Positions 1-9,583 of a DNA stretch of 62,980 nucleotides are shown here, piece by piece. The notes under the pieces are model-generated. The model was not told where the DNA came from, did not search any database, and saw nothing but the letters and a program-made list of their open reading frames with translations. Where the stretch lies: the NCBI GenBank assembly GCA_021414115.1, contig JAIOPD010000057.1, forward strand, positions 1 through 62,980, read 5' to 3'. The stretch comes from Planctomycetia bacterium (GTDB lineage: Bacteria; Planctomycetota; Planctomycetia; Pirellulales; UBA1268). Position 1 is the first letter of the stretch, and every line of letters starts with the position of its first letter. A program made the translations under genes and the position numbers.

Positions 1-7
1 GGAAATC

Positions 8-970
8 ATGAGTCGCGCCGCCTTCAATCCGACGCATCTGGTCGCCTGCCTGCTGGTGGGCGTGACGGCGGTGCTGCTGTCCTTCGGAGCGCTCGTCACG
101 ACCTACGAGGCGGCGATGGCGGTGCCTGACTGGCCCGCGACGTACGGCCACAACATGTTTCTGTTTCCCATGGCCGAGTGGCTCAACGGGCCCTGGGATC
201 TGTTTCTGGAGCATGGGCATCGGCTGCTCGGCGGCCTGACGGGGATGATCACGCTCGGGCTGGCTGCCGTTGTGTGGCGTTCTTCTTCGCAAGCGGCGGT
301 GCGGTGGCTCGTGGTGGCCGCGGTCGGGCTCGTGCTCGTGCAGGGCGGGCTGGGCGGCGCCCGCGTGCTTCTCGACGACAAGACGGTGGCCAAGGTGCAT
401 GCCTGCACCGGGCCGCTCTTTTTCGCCGTGGCCGTGGCGATCGCCGTGCTGTCGCGGCGGCCCGCCGCAGCGGCGGGCCATGAGGTCGCGACCCGAGTGC
501 CCGTCGCGCTCCTCGTCGCCGCGTATCTGCAACTCGTCGCCGGCGCCCAGTTGCGGCATCTCGACGCCTCGGTCGAACCCGCCACGTTTCACTCGCTGGT
601 CGGCCTGCACATCCTCGGGGCCATCGCCGTCACCGTGCTGACGGCGGTGAGCGCGGTGACGGCGACCGCCGAGGGATCGCCCGCAGCCCGACGGTGGTCG
701 TGGGGCATGCTCGCGGTCGTGTGCGGGCAGTTGCTGCTCGGCGCGGGGGCCTGGGTGGCCAACTGGGGCGTGCCAGCCGATCTCCTGCCCGATTCCTGGC
801 AGTTGTCCGAGCCTCTGCGGGCCCGGAGCGTGTGGGCGGCCGCCGTTGTCACAGGGCATGTCGTGCTCGGGATGATGATCCTCGGTGGTTCCGTCGTGCT
901 CGCGATCGAGTCGGGCGGATTTGGCCGGAAGGCCGCCGCGGCGGCCGCTGGACGGAGAGCCTTCGCATGA
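8..970 (+). CDS. ctaA: Heme A synthase (COX15/CtaA family)
   Basis: Predicted to convert heme O to heme A for aa3-type cytochrome c oxidase, in the cytoplasmic membrane. The 320-residue protein is almost entirely hydrophobic helices, about eight. The expected His-containing segments are visible: EHGHRLLGG near residue 70 and KVHACTGPLFF near residue 130, with a further His in the second half at FHSLVGLHILG. This two-fold arrangement of helix bundles with heme-ligand His is typical of the family. The ATG at 8 is the only sensible start. The gene overlaps the next one (heme O synthase) by 4 bp (ATGA), and oxidase subunits follow, so it belongs to a cox operon whose earlier genes (subunits I/II) probably lie before the window. 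Confidence 0.9.
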   Translation: MSRAAFNPTHLVACLLVGVTAVLLSFGALVTTYEAAMAVPDWPATYGHNMFLFPMAEWLNGPWDLFLEHGHRLLGGLTGMITLGLAAVVWRSSSQAAVRWLVVAAVGLVLVQGGLGGARVLLDDKTVAKVHACTGPLFFAVAVAIAVLSRRPAAAAGHEVATRVPVALLVAAYLQLVAGAQLRHLDASVEPATFHSLVGLHILGAIAVTVLTAVSAVTATAEGSPAARRWSWGMLAVVCGQLLLGAGAWVANWGVPADLLPDSWQLSEPLRARSVWAAAVVTGHVVLGMMILGGSVVLAIESGGFGRKAAAAAAGRRAFA

Positions 971-1929
971 CGCCTCCTCCCTCGATCACCGCCGATTTCG
1001 CCGTTCCGCCCGGAGTGGTCGAGACCGACCTGTCGAGCGGCGCCGCAGCGTGGGCCGCCGACATCTCCCGACTGACGCGGCCGCGGATCGCCGTCATGGT
1101 GCTCGCCACCGTCGTCACGGCGATGTGGCTCACGGCCGGCCGCCCGGAGAGCCTCGGTGCTCTGGCGGCACTCCTTGTGGGCACGGTGCTCGTGACTGCG
1201 AGTTCCAGCATCGCCAATCAGATCCTCGAGCGAGACACCGACGGGCGGATGCCGCGGACCGCGTCGCGGCCGATCGTGGCGGGACGGCTGGCCGTGGGAA
1301 CGGCGTGGATGGTCGCGGCCGTCCTGCTCGTGGCTGGATCGGTCGTTTCCTGGATGGCCTACGGCTGGCAACCGGCTGTGGCAGCCGGCGTGACCTGGCT
1401 CCTGTACGTTGTCCTCTACACGCCCCTCAAGCGGATCACTCCGCTCAATACCGCCGTTGGGGCAGTCGCCGGAGCGATGCCGGTGGCGATCGGCTGGCTG
1501 GCGGCCAGTGGCCCGCAACGGCTGGCCGACGGCGACGCTCGCGGCGCGCTCGCTGCCGCCGCGCTGGCCACCGTGCTCTACCTCTGGCAGTTTCCGCACT
1601 TCATGGCGATCGCCTGGCTCTATCGCTCCCAATATGCGGCCGCGGGGCTCCGGATGCTGACGGTGGTCGATCCGACCGGCCTGCGGGCGGCTGGCCAGTC
1701 GCTCGCCGCGGCGCTGGCGATGATTCCCGCCGGGCTGGTGCTGGCCGTGCCTTCCGGAAGCATCCGTCTCTTCCTGGCGGCAGCAGTGGCCGGAATCGTT
1801 TATCTTCTGGCCACGGTCCGCTTCGCCATCCGGCGGGACGACGCCTCCGCTCGTATTCTTCTGCTCACCTCCCTGGGTTCCCTGCTCGGCCTGCTCACTG
1901 CGGCAGTCGTGTTTGGAAAGCCTGTCTGA
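967..1929 (+). CDS. ctaB: Protoheme IX farnesyltransferase (heme O synthase)
   Basis: UbiA-type prenyltransferase predicted to farnesylate heme b to heme O, the substrate of the preceding heme A synthase. Two family signatures are seen: the Asp-rich loop [15 protein letters not shown] near residues 85-98, which continues into SRP, and [12 protein letters not shown] near residue 150. The protein is about 320 residues with roughly nine hydrophobic segments, normal for CyoE/CtaB. I start it at the ATG overlapping the ctaA stop (ATGA); a much longer in-frame extension to 694 exists but would overlap ctaA deeply. The first Asp of the usual NDxxD loop is replaced (N-Q-I-L-E), with acidic residues still present. 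Confidence 0.9.
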   Translation: MTPPPSITADFAVPPGVVETDLSSGAAAWAADISRLTRPRIAVMVLATVVTAMWLTAGRPESLGALAALLVGTVLVTASSSIANQILERDTDGRMPRTASRPIVAGRLAVGTAWMVAAVLLVAGSVVSWMAYGWQPAVAAGVTWLLYVVLYTPLKRITPLNTAVGAVAGAMPVAIGWLAASGPQRLADGDARGALAAAALATVLYLWQFPHFMAIAWLYRSQYAAAGLRMLTVVDPTGLRAAGQSLAAALAMIPAGLVLAVPSGSIRLFLAAAVAGIVYLLATVRFAIRRDDASARILLLTSLGSLLGLLTAAVVFGKPV

Positions 1930-1957
1930 CCGCCTCCCGATCCCGCGAGCATCGATC

Positions 1958-3058
1958 ATGAACGCCTCCGCTTCCACCATGAGCCACGGACACGCCGGTC
2001 ATGCAGGGCATGACGATCACGGCCACGGCCACATCACCCTGCAGTATCAGCCCGGCCTGCCGCTCTCCCGCGGCAAGCTCATCATGTGGCTCTTCCTGTC
2101 GACGGAGATCATGTTCTTCGCGGCGTTGCTCGGAAGTTACGTGGTGCTCCGCTTTGGTGCCCCGGTGTGGCCCAAGCCCCACCACGTGCACCTCAGCGAG
2201 CCGATCGGTGCTTTCAACACGTTCGTGCTCATTTGCTCCAGCGTCACGATCGTTCTCGCCCTCGAAGCAGCGCGGGCCAACAAGGCCGGGCTCGCCAAGA
2301 GCTGGATGCTGCTGACCTTTCTCCTGGGAGCACTCTTTCTCGGCGTGAAGGGCTACGAATACTCCGCCAAGTTCTCCCACGGCATCTATCCGTCGGCGCC
2401 GCGAAGCCGGATCTACGAGCGTCCCGATCTCTACTACGGCTCCGCCGTCCGCGGCCGGCTCGAGGAGCTCCGCCGCGAGCCGAAAGACGCCTGGCAGGCC
2501 ATGCAATACAAGTGGGCCGTCGCCTGGCATCGGTCGCCCCAGGCGGCCGCGATCCACGGCTGGAAGGAGCCGGAAACGGTCGACCGCCTCAAGGAACTCG
2601 ACGAGCTGCCCGAGACCGCGCTCACCGCCGAGCAACTCGATGCCCGTCGCAAGCTCCAGCAGATCCAGAAGATGGTCGCGAGCCCCGACCAGCAGGCCTT
2701 CGACATGGCGGTCGTCGCCGACCAGGTGATGCCGCTTCCGGCCGAGGGCCCCGCGGAGGCTGGTGACGTCGATCATGGCGATCATGGCGGCGGCCACGGA
2801 CCGCACGGTCTTAACGACGCCTTTCCCTGGCTGCGTTTGCCCACCGTCATCCCCGGCGGCAACATGTGGGCCAGCACCTACTTTCTGATCACCGGTTTCC
2901 ACGCCATTCACGTGGCGGTCGGCCTGCTCGTGTTTGCGATCATGCTCACCTGGAAGCTGAACGCGAAGCGGGCCGAGGCGATCGAGAACGCCGGCCTCTA
3001 CTGGCATTTCGTCGACCTCGTGTGGATTTTCGTGTTTCCGCTGTTCTACCTGTTCTGA
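1958..3058 (+). CDS. ctaE: Cytochrome c oxidase subunit III with a large hydrophilic insertion
   Basis: Subunit III of a heme-copper oxidase. The N-terminal part after a His-rich leader (many HGH/HAGH repeats in residues 8-25) has helices with family residues ([21 protein letters not shown]). The C-terminal part ([12 protein letters not shown], then [20 protein letters not shown]) is diagnostic COX III. Between them lies an insertion of roughly 160 residues (about 145-300) that is charged, helical-looking and ends with another His/Gly/Asp-rich stretch. At 367 residues the protein is longer than the usual 200-280. The start is set at the ATG at 1958; an in-frame TTG upstream would run back into ctaB. 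Confidence 0.9.
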   Translation: MNASASTMSHGHAGHAGHDDHGHGHITLQYQPGLPLSRGKLIMWLFLSTEIMFFAALLGSYVVLRFGAPVWPKPHHVHLSEPIGAFNTFVLICSSVTIVLALEAARANKAGLAKSWMLLTFLLGALFLGVKGYEYSAKFSHGIYPSAPRSRIYERPDLYYGSAVRGRLEELRREPKDAWQAMQYKWAVAWHRSPQAAAIHGWKEPETVDRLKELDELPETALTAEQLDARRKLQQIQKMVASPDQQAFDMAVVADQVMPLPAEGPAEAGDVDHGDHGGGHGPHGLNDAFPWLRLPTVIPGGNMWASTYFLITGFHAIHVAVGLLVFAIMLTWKLNAKRAEAIENAGLYWHFVDLVWIFVFPLFYLF

Positions 3059-3121
3059 TTCCGACTGTTCTGTTTCCGACAACGGTCGCGGCCTCGCGGC
3101 CGACCCCGAAAGGCGATTTCG

Positions 3122-3625
3122 ATGAGCGATCACGGCAAGCCCAGCCACGGACCGGTCACCCGCGTGGGTGAATCAGCCGATGAGACCCTGCACCACGCGA
3201 TCGAGGAGTCGCATGACAGCCATGCCGGACATGAAGGGCATGGCGGCATCGGCAAGTACCTGCTCGTGTTCCTCGCGCTCTGCGGCCTGACGACGATGTC
3301 GTTTTTCACCTACTCGGCCGCCTGGCCGTGGCGCGACCAGCCGCAGGTGGGCTGGGCCTTCATGATGGCCGTGTCGTGCACGAAGGCGATGCTCGTGATC
3401 CTGTGCTTCATGCACGTCTGGTGGGAGGCGAACTGGAAGTACGTGCTCACGATTCCGGCGGCGATGATGGCGATTTTTCTGGCGATCATGCTGATCCCCG
3501 ACGTCGGCATGCGAAACCGCATGGTGTCGCAGGAACGGGCGCTCCACATGGCTCGCACCGCGGACGTGAAACTGCTCGAGGAGGCGTCGAAAGACAGTCC
3601 GCTGGCGGATCCGGCTGGACACTGA
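3122..3625 (+). CDS. ctaF: Cytochrome c oxidase small subunit IV-type (COX4_pro-like)
   Basis: Small membrane subunit of the oxidase, 167 residues. It has a His-rich hydrophilic N-terminus (residues 1-42), then three transmembrane helices (about 43-65, 78-100, 106-128). The helix-2 motif SCTKAMLVILCFMHVWWE is characteristic of prokaryotic subunit IV proteins found next to subunit III. A charged C-terminal tail of about 35 residues follows. It lies 63 bp after ctaE and shares its His-rich leader style, suggesting co-evolution of the two subunits, or metal buffering near the oxidase (inference). Confidence 0.85.
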   Translation: MSDHGKPSHGPVTRVGESADETLHHAIEESHDSHAGHEGHGGIGKYLLVFLALCGLTTMSFFTYSAAWPWRDQPQVGWAFMMAVSCTKAMLVILCFMHVWWEANWKYVLTIPAAMMAIFLAIMLIPDVGMRNRMVSQERALHMARTADVKLLEEASKDSPLADPAGH

Positions 3626-3638
3626 GAGAAGGTCGCAC

Positions 3639-4313
3639 TTGGCAAGCCCCTCCACCCTCCGCTGGTTCGCCGCGTCCGTGGTGCCGCTGGTGTTTGCCGT
3701 GGTTGGTTGCGGACGGCCGGCGCCGGTGGTGAACGAGTCCCGGCCGGCGCCCGTGGTCGGCAAGGTCGAGGCCGACGAGGAGTCGGCGCCGAATCTGGCC
3801 GACGTTCCCTTCGCGCTCACCGACCAGTCGGGGCAGGAGTTTCGTTCGGAGTCGCTCCAGGGCAAGGTCTGGATGGGGGCGATTTTCTTCGCCAACTGCC
3901 CGGGGCCGTGCTTCCGTGAGAATCAGGCGATCGCCGAGATCCTGCGTGAGATCGACGACCCTGGGTTCATGGTCGTGAGTCTGACATGCGACCCGGTCAA
4001 CGACACGCCTGAGGCGCTGGCGAAGTATGCCGCCCGCTTCGAGGCCGACCCGGCCCGCTGGAAGTTCCTGACCGGCGAACTCACGCTGATCGAGCAGGTC
4101 GGCCAAAAGATGTTCCGCCTGCCGGTGGAACTCGGCGTGCATTCCGAACGCGGCGTCGTCTTCGACCGGAAGGGGCGGCTGCGCGGCGGCTACCACCTGC
4201 TGGAGCCCGACCGGATCGCCCTGCTCAAAAAACTGATCCTGGAGGTTCTCGCCGAGCCCATCGACCCGCCTGCAGCCCTTCGGCCGGGCGAACCGCAGGG
4301 AGCCACGCCATGA
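3639..4313 (+). CDS. SCO1/SenC-type copper chaperone lipoprotein
   Basis: Periplasmic thioredoxin-fold protein predicted to deliver copper to the CuA site of the oxidase. It carries the SCO metal motif CxxxC (NCPGPCFRE, residues about 86-94) and the distal His (GVHSERG, near 168). The N-terminus is a lipoprotein signal with lipobox VVGC near residue 24, so it is probably membrane-tethered. The chosen start is TTG at 3639 because a GAGAGAAGG ribosome-binding sequence sits a few bases upstream (3624-3632) and no ATG precedes the signal peptide. It overlaps the next gene by 4 bp. Confidence 0.88.
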   Translation: MASPSTLRWFAASVVPLVFAVVGCGRPAPVVNESRPAPVVGKVEADEESAPNLADVPFALTDQSGQEFRSESLQGKVWMGAIFFANCPGPCFRENQAIAEILREIDDPGFMVVSLTCDPVNDTPEALAKYAARFEADPARWKFLTGELTLIEQVGQKMFRLPVELGVHSERGVVFDRKGRLRGGYHLLEPDRIALLKKLILEVLAEPIDPPAALRPGEPQGATP

Positions 4314-4762
4314 ACCCGCTGCTCGCCGATGCCGCCGTCGCGATCGGCGTGCATCCGCTCGCCACGACCAACGCGGTCCTCAACTCGCTCGCCACGGCCC
4401 TCCTCGTGGCGGGCTGGGTGTTCATCAAGCGGGGCAACGTGCGGGGCCATCGGGCGGCGATGATGGCGGCCTTTGTGGTGTCGGCCATCTTCCTGGCCTG
4501 CTACCTGACCTACCACTACCTCGTCGGCCACGTCCCGTTCAGGGGGCAGGGCGCGGTTCGCGGGGTGTATTTCACGATCCTGATTTCCCACATCCTGCTC
4601 GCGGTCGCCGTCCCGGTGCTGGCGATCGCGATGTTCACCCTCGCCTGGCGGGGCCGCTGGGCGACCCACCGCCGCCTGGGCCGGATCGCGTTGCCCATCT
4701 GGCTCTACGTCTCGGTGACCGGCGTGGTCATCTATCTGATGCTCTACCACTGGTTTGCCTGA
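4310..4762 (+). CDS. DUF420 membrane protein (YozB/CtaM-like)
   Basis: A 150-residue protein with four predicted helices and the DUF420 hallmarks: N-terminal N(A/S)xLN segment (TTNAVLNSLATALL), KxxNxxxHR-like loop (KRGNVRGHRAAMM), TYHYLVGH, an ISHILLA helix, and the HRRLGRIALPIWLYVSVTGV segment. In Firmicutes the DUF420 protein CtaM is needed for a functional aa3 oxidase, so a role in oxidase maturation is likely here, consistent with its place after the SCO gene (family knowledge plus context). Its start overlaps the SCO stop (ATGA), so the two are translationally coupled. Confidence 0.85.
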   Translation: MNPLLADAAVAIGVHPLATTNAVLNSLATALLVAGWVFIKRGNVRGHRAAMMAAFVVSAIFLACYLTYHYLVGHVPFRGQGAVRGVYFTILISHILLAVAVPVLAIAMFTLAWRGRWATHRRLGRIALPIWLYVSVTGVVIYLMLYHWFA

Positions 4763-4827
4763 AGGCGGCCGCCGCGGGCCGGCCGCCTGCCCCCGGCCCT
4801 GCTATGATAAAGGGCGAGGAGACATCC

Positions 4828-5139
4828 ATGCGTCAGGCGTTCGGACGGGCTATCGGACAGCCGCAGGTCGTTGCGGCCGGCATCGCGGCGGTGTTGATCC
4901 TGCTCGCGACCGATGCCTTCGGATGCCCCAACTGCAAAGACGCGGTCAACACGTCCGACCCCGAAGGGCTCAACGTCGCGAGGGGCTACTTCTACAGCAT
5001 CCTGCTGATGCTCGCGATGCCATTCACGCTCGCAGGCTCCTTCGGGGCCTATGTCTGGCGCGAGATGCGCCGCCAGCGGGCGCAGACGGGCGCGGATGAG
5101 TCGATGATCGCCGATCTTTCGGAGCGGCAGTCATCGTGA
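4828..5139 (+). CDS. Small exported/membrane protein with a CPNCK motif, unknown function
   Basis: No family recognised. The 103-residue protein has an N-terminal hydrophobic helix (about residues 15-35) that ends just before GCPNCKDAV, a CxxC pair that would sit outside the membrane, and a second helix (about 55-78) followed by a basic, polar tail. I use the ATG at 4828 because GAGGAG lies 6-11 bases upstream; an in-frame ATG at 4804 precedes that sequence. It is translationally coupled to the next gene (GTGA overlap) and is 65 bp behind DUF420, so it is likely read with the oxidase operon. A redox or metal-handling role is possible from the CxxC but is only inference. Confidence 0.7.
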   Translation: MRQAFGRAIGQPQVVAAGIAAVLILLATDAFGCPNCKDAVNTSDPEGLNVARGYFYSILLMLAMPFTLAGSFGAYVWREMRRQRAQTGADESMIADLSERQSS

Positions 5140-6203
5140 GCGACGGCGTCGACCAGCACGACTTCGGTGCTGTGTCTGGCGGGCCGGACTCCGCGGGCTC
5201 ACTGCCCGGCCGGCGGGTCGCCAAAAACTATCTGGCCCCAGGAGAGCGGCGGCGGCTTTTTCTGCTGGTGATGCCGGCGGGCCTCGTGCTCATGCTCGCG
5301 CTCGGATGGGTGGAGCGGACATGGTTTCCACGCGGCCAATCGGAGCCGCGGCCCGCTCAGGTCGACACCCGACTCGACGCGGTCAACGGGCCACGGCCTC
5401 AGGCCGACGAGTTGGTGATCGAAGGCGACCCCGCGCCGCTCGACGACCAGCCGGCGGCTCTGCTCAGCGCTTCCCTCGAGTCGCTGTCGCACGTGCGCGA
5501 CGCCACGTTCTTTCGCGAGTCGGACAACGACGCCTGGCTCCAAACCTGGAACACGCTCCGTGAGACGGGCCTCGCCGCGCTGCGGCGGGCGCGTCCGCAT
5601 GAGGTCGGTTTCAGCGAGTTGTTCGGCCAGCCGCGGTCGTTCCGGGGCAGGCTGGTGCGGATGCGGGGGACCTTTCACCGTCTGGAAAAAGTCGGGGCCC
5701 CCGCCAACAACTACTCCATTAACGACTTCTGGCAGGGCTGGATGGAGCCCATGGGCGGGCCCGCGTCGCCGGTCGTCGTCCAGTGCCTGCGGCTTCCCGA
5801 GGGGATGCCGAGCGGGATGCAGATCGACGAGCCCGTGGAAATCGTCGGCTACTTTTTCAAGAACTACGCCTACAACGCGACCGACACGATCCGCGTGGCA
5901 CCGCTGATCATGACGCTCGAACCGATCTGGACGCCGAAGCCCCAGGCCGCCGACTCCCCGCTGGGTGCGTCGGGCGGTATGACGCTCGTCATGCTGGCCA
6001 CGATGGCCGCGCTCGTGGCGGCGACGTGGCTCGGCATCAGCCGCGGTGGCCGCCCGGCCGTCGGCCGGGCGACGACCGACCCCGACGGACTCGATGAATC
6101 GCTCGCGAATGTCAAGTTGTTTTCCATCGAGGAGTCGCTCCGCGAGCTCGCTCGCGGCGGCGATGCCGCCGCCCCGCCGCCCACCAGGGAGCCCGGATCA
6201 TGA
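5136..6203 (+). CDS. Membrane protein of unknown function, related to the next gene
   Basis: A 355-residue protein with one N-terminal helix (about residues 43-63), an extracytoplasmic domain of some 200 residues, and a second helix near 285-305 with a short cytoplasmic tail. The domain contains a stretch (SELFGQPRSFRGRLVRMRG…FHR) resembling an OB-fold-like strand pattern, then PEGMPSG…EIVGYFFKNYAY…APLIMTLEPIW. The same order of motifs occurs in the protein encoded next door. The start is GTG at 5136, overlapping the previous stop by 4 bp. No known function; the location suggests an envelope role linked to the respiratory operon. Confidence 0.7.
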   Translation: MSDGVDQHDFGAVSGGPDSAGSLPGRRVAKNYLAPGERRRLFLLVMPAGLVLMLALGWVERTWFPRGQSEPRPAQVDTRLDAVNGPRPQADELVIEGDPAPLDDQPAALLSASLESLSHVRDATFFRESDNDAWLQTWNTLRETGLAALRRARPHEVGFSELFGQPRSFRGRLVRMRGTFHRLEKVGAPANNYSINDFWQGWMEPMGGPASPVVVQCLRLPEGMPSGMQIDEPVEIVGYFFKNYAYNATDTIRVAPLIMTLEPIWTPKPQAADSPLGASGGMTLVMLATMAALVAATWLGISRGGRPAVGRATTDPDGLDESLANVKLFSIEESLRELARGGDAAAPPPTREPGS

Positions 6204-7609
6204 GGATCTCGTTTCATCAGGTGTCGTCGGCCCTGAGGCCGGTTCGCCGGATTGTGGCGTGCCTGCTGCTGGTGGCGTTTGCCATTTGTGCAAGGAACGC
6301 ACCCGGGCAGGAGACTCCGGCGAAGCCGGCCGCCGATCTTGGCTCGTTCCTCGCCCTCAAAGAGATCGACCTGTCGCGGCGGGCCGTCTTCGTCGATGAG
6401 GCAGCCTGGAACGACGACAAGGAGCAGATGCTCCTGCGGGTGCTCGCGCGGATGACGGCGCCGGCGAATCTCGCGGTGGCCTGGTCTTTGGACGCCGTCG
6501 ACGTGGCCGCCTCCGGCACCCCGACCGCGATCGGCGACCGGCTGGTTCGAGTTCGCGGGCGGGCGACGTTCGTGGCACCCCGGCAGCTGCCCGCCCCGCT
6601 GGCGGAGTTGGCGGGCCGCGACCGCTATGACCTGGTTCGCATCATCGACGAGCGGGGGGCGGTGGTCGATGTGGTGACGCCGCGGGCGCCGCGGGCCTGG
6701 CGGCGCGGGGTGGCCATCGATGAGCCGGCCGCCGCCGTCGGTCTTCCGCTGACCACCGGAGCGGGGCCGCAGCCCGACACGGATACCGCGCCCTGGCCGG
6801 CCGCGGCTCACGATCTGTTGCTCGTGGCGACGAGCGTGCAGTACACGCCGCCGACGATGCTCGGTGGTCTGGGCATGGACTATGGGCTGTTCGACACCGT
6901 GGTGGATGACCGCAAACTTGAACCGGGCGACACCGACGCCTTCTGGGGAGTGATGGCCGCCTCTTCCCGCGCTCAGCCCGCGGAGATCGCGCGGGCTGCC
7001 GGCGGTCGCACCGACATCCTGCCGCTCATCGATCCGGCGCAGAAATGGTTCGCCAGCCATCGCGGCGACCCGGTCGTGATCGAGGGCGTGGCCCGTTGGT
7101 GCCGCCGGATCGCCATCGATGATCCCCAGCAGCGGGCCGCCGTCGGTGGCGACCATTACTGGGAACTGGAGGTGTTCGTCGACACGCCGCTGCTCGAAGT
7201 GAATGGGCGGCAGCAGGACCGCTATCCGATCGTGTGCTGCGTCCGCGGCCTGACGGAGGGCATGCCGACGGGAGACGCCATCAGTGAACGCCTTCGTGTG
7301 CCCGGCTTCGCATTCAAGCGCTACAGCTACCCGCTCCGCGACGCGCTCATCAGTTCGTCGCTGGGCGACTCGGAGATCAAGGGGGAGCGGATGTCGACGC
7401 CGCTGGTGATCGGGCCGATCGCGGAATGGCAGCAGCCGCCCTCGGCCCAGGGGGCGTCCGACCTCTTGTTCCTGATCTTCACCGGGATCATCGGCGTCCT
7501 GGCCCTGGTCATGGTCTTCAGCGGCTGGTCGACCCGTCGGCAGATGGCCCAGGCCGAACGGCTCCGGCGGGCCGCGATGCCCGACCGTCTCGAACTGCCG
7601 AACGAGTGA
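6200..7609 (+). CDS. Exported, C-terminally membrane-anchored protein of unknown function
   Basis: A 469-residue protein. Residues 1-36 form a signal peptide (hydrophobic core ACLLLVAFAICA), and a single helix near 423-445 (LLFLIFTGIIGVLALVMVF) anchors the C-terminus. The region before the anchor reads YPIVCCVRGLTEGMPTG … GFAFKRYSYPLRD … TPLVIGPIAEW, matching in order the domain of the previous gene (VVVQCLRLPEGMPSG … GYFFKNYAYN … APLIMTLEPIW). This indicates an ancient duplication. The start overlaps the previous stop (ATGA). The middle of the protein also has a strand-rich segment RLVRVRGRATF that echoes the first copy, so it may contain two such domains. Confidence 0.7.
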   Translation: MRISFHQVSSALRPVRRIVACLLLVAFAICARNAPGQETPAKPAADLGSFLALKEIDLSRRAVFVDEAAWNDDKEQMLLRVLARMTAPANLAVAWSLDAVDVAASGTPTAIGDRLVRVRGRATFVAPRQLPAPLAELAGRDRYDLVRIIDERGAVVDVVTPRAPRAWRRGVAIDEPAAAVGLPLTTGAGPQPDTDTAPWPAAAHDLLLVATSVQYTPPTMLGGLGMDYGLFDTVVDDRKLEPGDTDAFWGVMAASSRAQPAEIARAAGGRTDILPLIDPAQKWFASHRGDPVVIEGVARWCRRIAIDDPQQRAAVGGDHYWELEVFVDTPLLEVNGRQQDRYPIVCCVRGLTEGMPTGDAISERLRVPGFAFKRYSYPLRDALISSSLGDSEIKGERMSTPLVIGPIAEWQQPPSAQGASDLLFLIFTGIIGVLALVMVFSGWSTRRQMAQAERLRRAAMPDRLELPNE

Positions 7610-8674
<1,065 letters not shown>

Positions 8675-8849
8675 GCCACCGAGAGGCCTCCCCGACCGCG
8701 TGGCTTGCCCCGCTTGCCGCGGTTGCGGGTCAGGCCGTCCGCTGCCGTTGCCCGGGGTCGAGGGTTGCGATACAAACCCGCCTCCCGTCCGGTCCGGGCT
8801 GCCCGGGACCCGTGTCCTGCGGATCCCTGACTCCAGCGAGGTGCGATTC

Positions 8850-9536
8850 ATGCGTGGCCGAAAGTCGAAACAGGCTCCTCGTCGTGGACGATCGACGGCC
8901 GAGCCGCTCGGTGCCGCATCGCGACCCGCGATCGCCGACTGGACGAAGGGCATGTCCGTCTTCATGCCGCAGGGCTACGAGCCGGGCTACGACTATCCCC
9001 TGCTCGTATGGCTCACCGATCCGACCGAACGAGCCTTCGATTTGGCCCGCGTCATGACCCGCGTGAGCCTCCGCAACTTCGTGGCGGTCCAGGCGGCCGG
9101 GGGCGAGACCGCCGTCTGGCGGTCCGTCGATGCGGTGTCTGCAAGGTTGAGCATCCATCCACGTCGCATCTGGCTCATCGGCCACGGCAGTGGAGGCACG
9201 GAGGCGTTTCGCATCGGCTGCCGCCATCCGGAGGCATTCGCCGGCGTCGTTTCGCTGGGCGGCCCGTTTCCACTCGACGAGTCGGCCTTCGCGCGGGTCG
9301 AGGCGGTGCGCCGCCTCCCGATGCTCTACTGCTGCCGCGGCACGAGCGCCGTCTCCGCCGCGGCGCACACCGACCGCACGCTCCGGCTGTTTCATGCGGC
9401 CGGTGCGATGCTGGCCATGCGAATCTATCCGGGCAGCGGCGAGCTTTCGCGGGCCGCGCTCGGCGACGTCAACCGCTGGCTCATGGATGAGATCTGCGGC
9501 ACGTCGGCCGGACTACGGGCCCATGCCGCCGGCTAG
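8850..9536 (+). CDS. Alpha/beta hydrolase-like protein, catalytic triad doubtful
   Basis: A 228-residue cytoplasmic protein of the esterase/phospholipase-carboxylesterase type. The nucleophile elbow GHGSGG and the preceding strand WLIGH are clear, as are the early strand PLLVWLTD and a lid/oxyanion region. However, where relatives have HGxxDxxVP and a final PGGH, this sequence has CCRGTSAVSAAAHTD and YPGSGELS, so neither the acid nor the catalytic His is obvious. I start at the ATG at 8850, with GCGAGG upstream; an in-frame GTG at 8700 would add a low-complexity Cys/Pro-rich leader. Not clearly part of an operon. Confidence 0.7.
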   Translation: MRGRKSKQAPRRGRSTAEPLGAASRPAIADWTKGMSVFMPQGYEPGYDYPLLVWLTDPTERAFDLARVMTRVSLRNFVAVQAAGGETAVWRSVDAVSARLSIHPRRIWLIGHGSGGTEAFRIGCRHPEAFAGVVSLGGPFPLDESAFARVEAVRRLPMLYCCRGTSAVSAAAHTDRTLRLFHAAGAMLAMRIYPGSGELSRAALGDVNRWLMDEICGTSAGLRAHAAG

Positions 9537-9583
9537 CGGAGACTTGCCTCGACCCCTCGACACGTCCTCGGGAAAGGATTCCC

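Noticed and set aside
8700..8849. In-frame GTG start 50 codons upstream for the hydrolase
   Set aside because: It adds a Cys/Pro-rich segment with no signal character, while the ATG at 8850 has a ribosome-binding sequence.
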